This document shows positions 61,122 through 64,000 of a stretch of 64,000 bases of DNA, piece after piece. Position 1 is the first letter of the stretch. The number at the start of each line of letters is the position of its first letter. Source of the stretch: Chamaecyparis obtusa (Eukaryota > Streptophyta > Pinopsida > Cupressales > Cupressaceae); contig BSBK01006352.1 in NCBI GenBank assembly GCA_027943335.1, forward strand, positions 372,001 to 436,000. The letters are read 5' to 3'. The notes beneath the pieces are model-generated. The model was not told where the DNA came from. It did no database searches and saw only the letters and a list, made by a program, of their open reading frames with translations. The position numbers were made by a program, and so were the translations under genes.

Positions 61122-61381
61122 CATTGGTGGCAATATATGGGAAAATTGGCTAAGTGTACAAGCTCAAACTCTCAAAAAAAATTGCATATGAAAATTGTGG
61201 CCATAGAATATCTCAAAATATACTATACAACTCCATATTACTCCATAGAACTCCCCCTATGAGTATCCTTCCTCATTATAGACAATTTTCTACTAAGTAT
61301 CTCTCCCCCTTTGACAATAATGACAAAATAAAGGGTGGAAAGGGATATACAAAATTGTGCCAAAACTTTTACCTTATTGTC
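61122..61381 (-). other. Untranslated stretch of H between ORF and polypurine tract
   Basis: About 260 bp with no coding signature, just downstream of the H frame. Confidence 0.5.
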
Positions 61382-63989
61382 TTATTGCAAAGCCGGTAGG
61401 CTCGCAACACAATCTACAAAATCAGATTTCCAAGCCTCAAAATCTTTCTCCCAAGTCTTCTTAATCGATTCTACTACATTGAGTAAAGTACTCAATCCAT
61501 ATGCTGCAATCTGACAAGCTTGAAAAGATTCAAAATTAAATTTCTGAAAAGATGTCTTAGTAGAAAGACATTCCTCTAGCTACTCTTCTATAATAGCTAA
61601 CTTGATCAAGACATGCTCTCTCAAGATGTTCATTCTGATGATCTTCCTATTCTTTTCATCATTCAAAGTCCTTATCTCATCATACAGACTTTTGATTGTC
61701 TTTTCAATTGAACTTATCTTTACATTAGGGCTGGATAATGAATTTGTCTCTGCTGTAATTGCATCTTGCTTCTCTTTAATCTTCTTTTCTTCCTCAACTG
61801 ATATATTCTCAGATTTTGTACATTGAATGTACAAACTTTTTCCAGTCTCAAGGTGTTTTCTCAAATTCTTAATATTTATATCAAGGCTGCCAATGTCATT
61901 CTTGATATTCTGACTAATGTTCTATAACATCTCATCTTCATAAGCTGCCTAAGCCTTAACCTTAGCTGCATCTACCAAATTTGAAAACTCATCATCAAAA
62001 GAGTTTATTACCATCTTTGCTCTTACAAGTGCATCTAAATGAAATACTTTTGTAGATATTACGTTTTGTAGTTTCTTAGTTAAATCTTTCAAACTACCTT
62101 CCAGATTCTTAACCTTTTTGTTCTTGCCAATTATCTTGTTTAAGGAGGTGATAAACTCTAATTGATCATCATCATCAACTTCCTTGCTCAAATCTTCAAT
62201 CAAAGTTCCTATACCTTTGTCCTTTCTAGTCTTAGGAGTAAGACTGATGTCTTCTTGTGGTACATTAGGTGAAGGGGCCTCTATTTCCATTTCTGTTTGC
62301 TCTTCTGCATGTGTAGTCTCTGTTTCAATATTATTTTCCTTCTCTCCCAAAGCCAAACTGTCAACAATGCTATCTAAATCATTGAATACTGCATCATTTG
62401 AATCTAGGGTGACTTTGGTTCCTTCAACGTCCATTGACTTTGTGCCAATATTGATAGGTGAAGAAAAGGGTATTTCTTCAACTATAACTTCTTCTATTGC
62501 TACCTCTGATTGATCTTGTTCTGTCCTTTGTTCCTCTGCTACTACTGATTGATCTTTTCCTGCTACCAAGTTTGCTAGCACTTTCACTACTGCTTGCTTA
62601 GTTTCAGCTTTTACTTTCTCATATTTAGCTCCCATGATTTGTATTGTCCTTCTTTTGGTTCTCAAAAGAGTTCCAAGTGGCTTAAGGATCTGTTTAAGAT
62701 GATCATGATCTAATGACACAAAATTGCCTAATCACTTTTTCTCTCATTTTGTTATCCTCATCTTGTGCTCTCATCTTTCTATTCACAAGTTTGTTGTACA
62801 AGTCTTCTAGTATCTTTCCATGAATTGTATCAAATTTCTTATTTTGCAAAATCATATGTGTAACCATTACATTTTCTAGATTTAATCTATCAGAAGATCC
62901 ATATAAATCATAGTATTTATTCATCTTTGTAAAGTCTCCATGCTGCATTATGTCTTCATTAACTCTTTCAATCCTGGGTTTCCATGATTTCTTCTTTACT
63001 AGTGGAACACTTACTTTCTGTCTCTTGCCTAGTCTCGAAGCACTTGCTTCCATCCTTTTTCTAGGTTTCTCTTGCTCTTTCTCAGGTTTTTCAACTTTAA
63101 CTTTAACTCCAATCGGTTCTACAGGGTCTGCACTAGATGCCAAAGGTGGGACTTATAGAAATTCACTTTGTCTGATTGCCTCTGTAATTTTCTTAGCAAT
63201 ATCATACTCTTGTTCACTTATTCCAACATTTTTCAGAATTTTCTTAATTGTAGTCTCCACTCTCTTCGTAGACTATTTTTCATCCTTCAGAATCTTTGTT
63301 GAATCAAAGTTTTCATCAAATGTTCCAAATCTATTACCATGAGCATCTACTTTACTTTTCAACAATCTACTAACATATCCTTCTATTTCAACTTCAGAAA
63401 TTTCATAGCCAAGAGAGTCTATGAATTCATGTCTAGGTTCAACTGCTTCAATATAGGTGAAATCGGTATCAACCATAAAACAGATATCTTCCTTATATTT
63501 CTCAACTAGGGATGGAGGGATTCTTGATTTGTTTACCACAATGTTCTAAAAAGTTTTTAATACAAGCTTCACACTGTCATTAACCTTCTCATAAAGATGT
63601 TTCATGTAAACTTTATTGATTCTTTCCATAGTATTCTCACCATCATTCCAATCAACAGTGTAAGGAAATCTTCTTAACAAGTGGACAAATATATAAGTGA
63701 TCAGTGATGAAAATCTAAAATGAGTATATTTATCTTTCTTAATCTTCTCAAGGTTCTCGAACAACTGTATCCTCAAAATATCACACAAGTCTATTGGTTT
63801 CTTCTCCACACACATCAAATAGGCAATTTGTACCATACCAGCTGCCATATCATCTTCTCTAGAACTTCCACATAATTTAGTTGTCAAAATCTTACATAGA
63901 TATCTTACATTATGTTGCTTGATTTTACTAATGACTATACCTCTGCCATTATATACTAAACCGTTGTTGTCAATCACAATCTTTCTCAT
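61382..63989 (-). pseudogene. Unknown large protein of element H
   Basis: Minus-strand frame of about 870 codons from ATG at 63989 (MRKIVIDNNGLVYNGRG; the frame is open upstream, so the true start may be outside) to TAA at 61382. It has six in-frame stops (five TAG, one TAA) and one frameshift near 62710. Order: an N-terminal, probably helical globular part with PIDLCDILRIQLFENLEKIK and FRFSSLITYIFVHLLRRFPY; a charged region with a basic, NLS-like stretch (KPRKRMEASASRLGKRQK, near 63050); a Glu/Asp-rich acidic part (62560-62220); and helical, coiled-coil-like segments (LNKIIGKNKKVKNLEGSLKD; IEKTIKSLYDEIRTLNDEKN). I recognise no family with confidence. The N-part resembles, in style only, plant transposon-associated proteins. 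Confidence 0.65.
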
Positions 63990-64000
63990 GTTTTTCTCAT

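Larger units (their letters stand above)
60103..64000 (-). mobile_element. LTR element H, 3' part, minus strand
   Basis: LTR at 60103-61107 with ends TGTTAG...CTAACA, then a classic tract ACAAAGGGGGAGAT at 61108-61121, then a long open frame to the right edge. It is inserted in the open frame of G; ATAAA (60098-60102) would be the left target copy. The LTR ends and tract look copia-like, but no gag-pol domain is present in the 2.9 kb seen. It is either a non-autonomous element or one with a large extra ORF before its 3' LTR. Confidence 0.75.

Overview
The window is nuclear DNA of a seed plant with a large, transposon-rich genome. A gymnosperm or similar giant genome is plausible, but nothing here fixes the species. 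It is AT-rich. I find no intact host gene, no rRNA or tRNA gene and no CRISPR. Nearly everything from about 1.7 kb to the right edge is LTR retrotransposon, and most of it is one nest.

Layout. The left end (1-1711) is featureless AT-rich DNA. A decayed Ty1-copia element on the minus strand (about 1712-4906) is cut off by a Ty3-gypsy element of Tat type, here called C. C is also on the minus strand and runs in pieces from its 3' LTR (4907-5975) to a gag fragment at 55154-55667. Between its pol end and its 3' LTR, C carries an antisense open frame for a plant mobile domain (PMD) protein. Inserted into C are: chromovirus A (8514-14369, plus strand, inside the PMD frame, TSD GTATG); chromovirus B (18089-24434, minus, inside integrase, TSD TACAT); an LTR-like piece (about 25170-26451, inside RNase H); non-autonomous element E (30425-34658, TSD AGATG); and Tat-type element D (34788-55148, plus, TSD ATAGT). 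D itself contains the related element F (39518-48951, imperfect TSD GACAC/GAAAC). At the right, C is cut by a B-family LTR (55668 onward). That LTR is cut by element G (LTR about 56470-57993, minus), and G is cut by element H (LTR 60103-61107, minus), which runs off the window.

How the parts relate. At the A, B, E and D insertion sites the interrupted reading frame continues once the element and one TSD copy are ignored. This confirms both the boundaries and the order of events: copia, then C, then A/B/E/D/B-LTR, then F into D, G into the B-LTR, and H into G. A and B are chromodomain-bearing relatives and B is close to intact. D, F and C share a polypurine tract and a set of small repeated hairpins in their 3' untranslated regions. 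D has lost reverse transcriptase. E, F and H have no recognisable gag-pol at all and instead carry open frames of unknown function.

The most interesting material is the set of unfamiliar proteins carried by these elements (antisense PMD in C, and the frames of E, F, G and H), the shared 3' hairpins, and the decay pattern. In most of these frames there are many in-frame stops, mainly TAG, with very few frameshifts. This is what methylation-driven C-to-T change at CAG (CHG) and CGA (CG) sites would leave.
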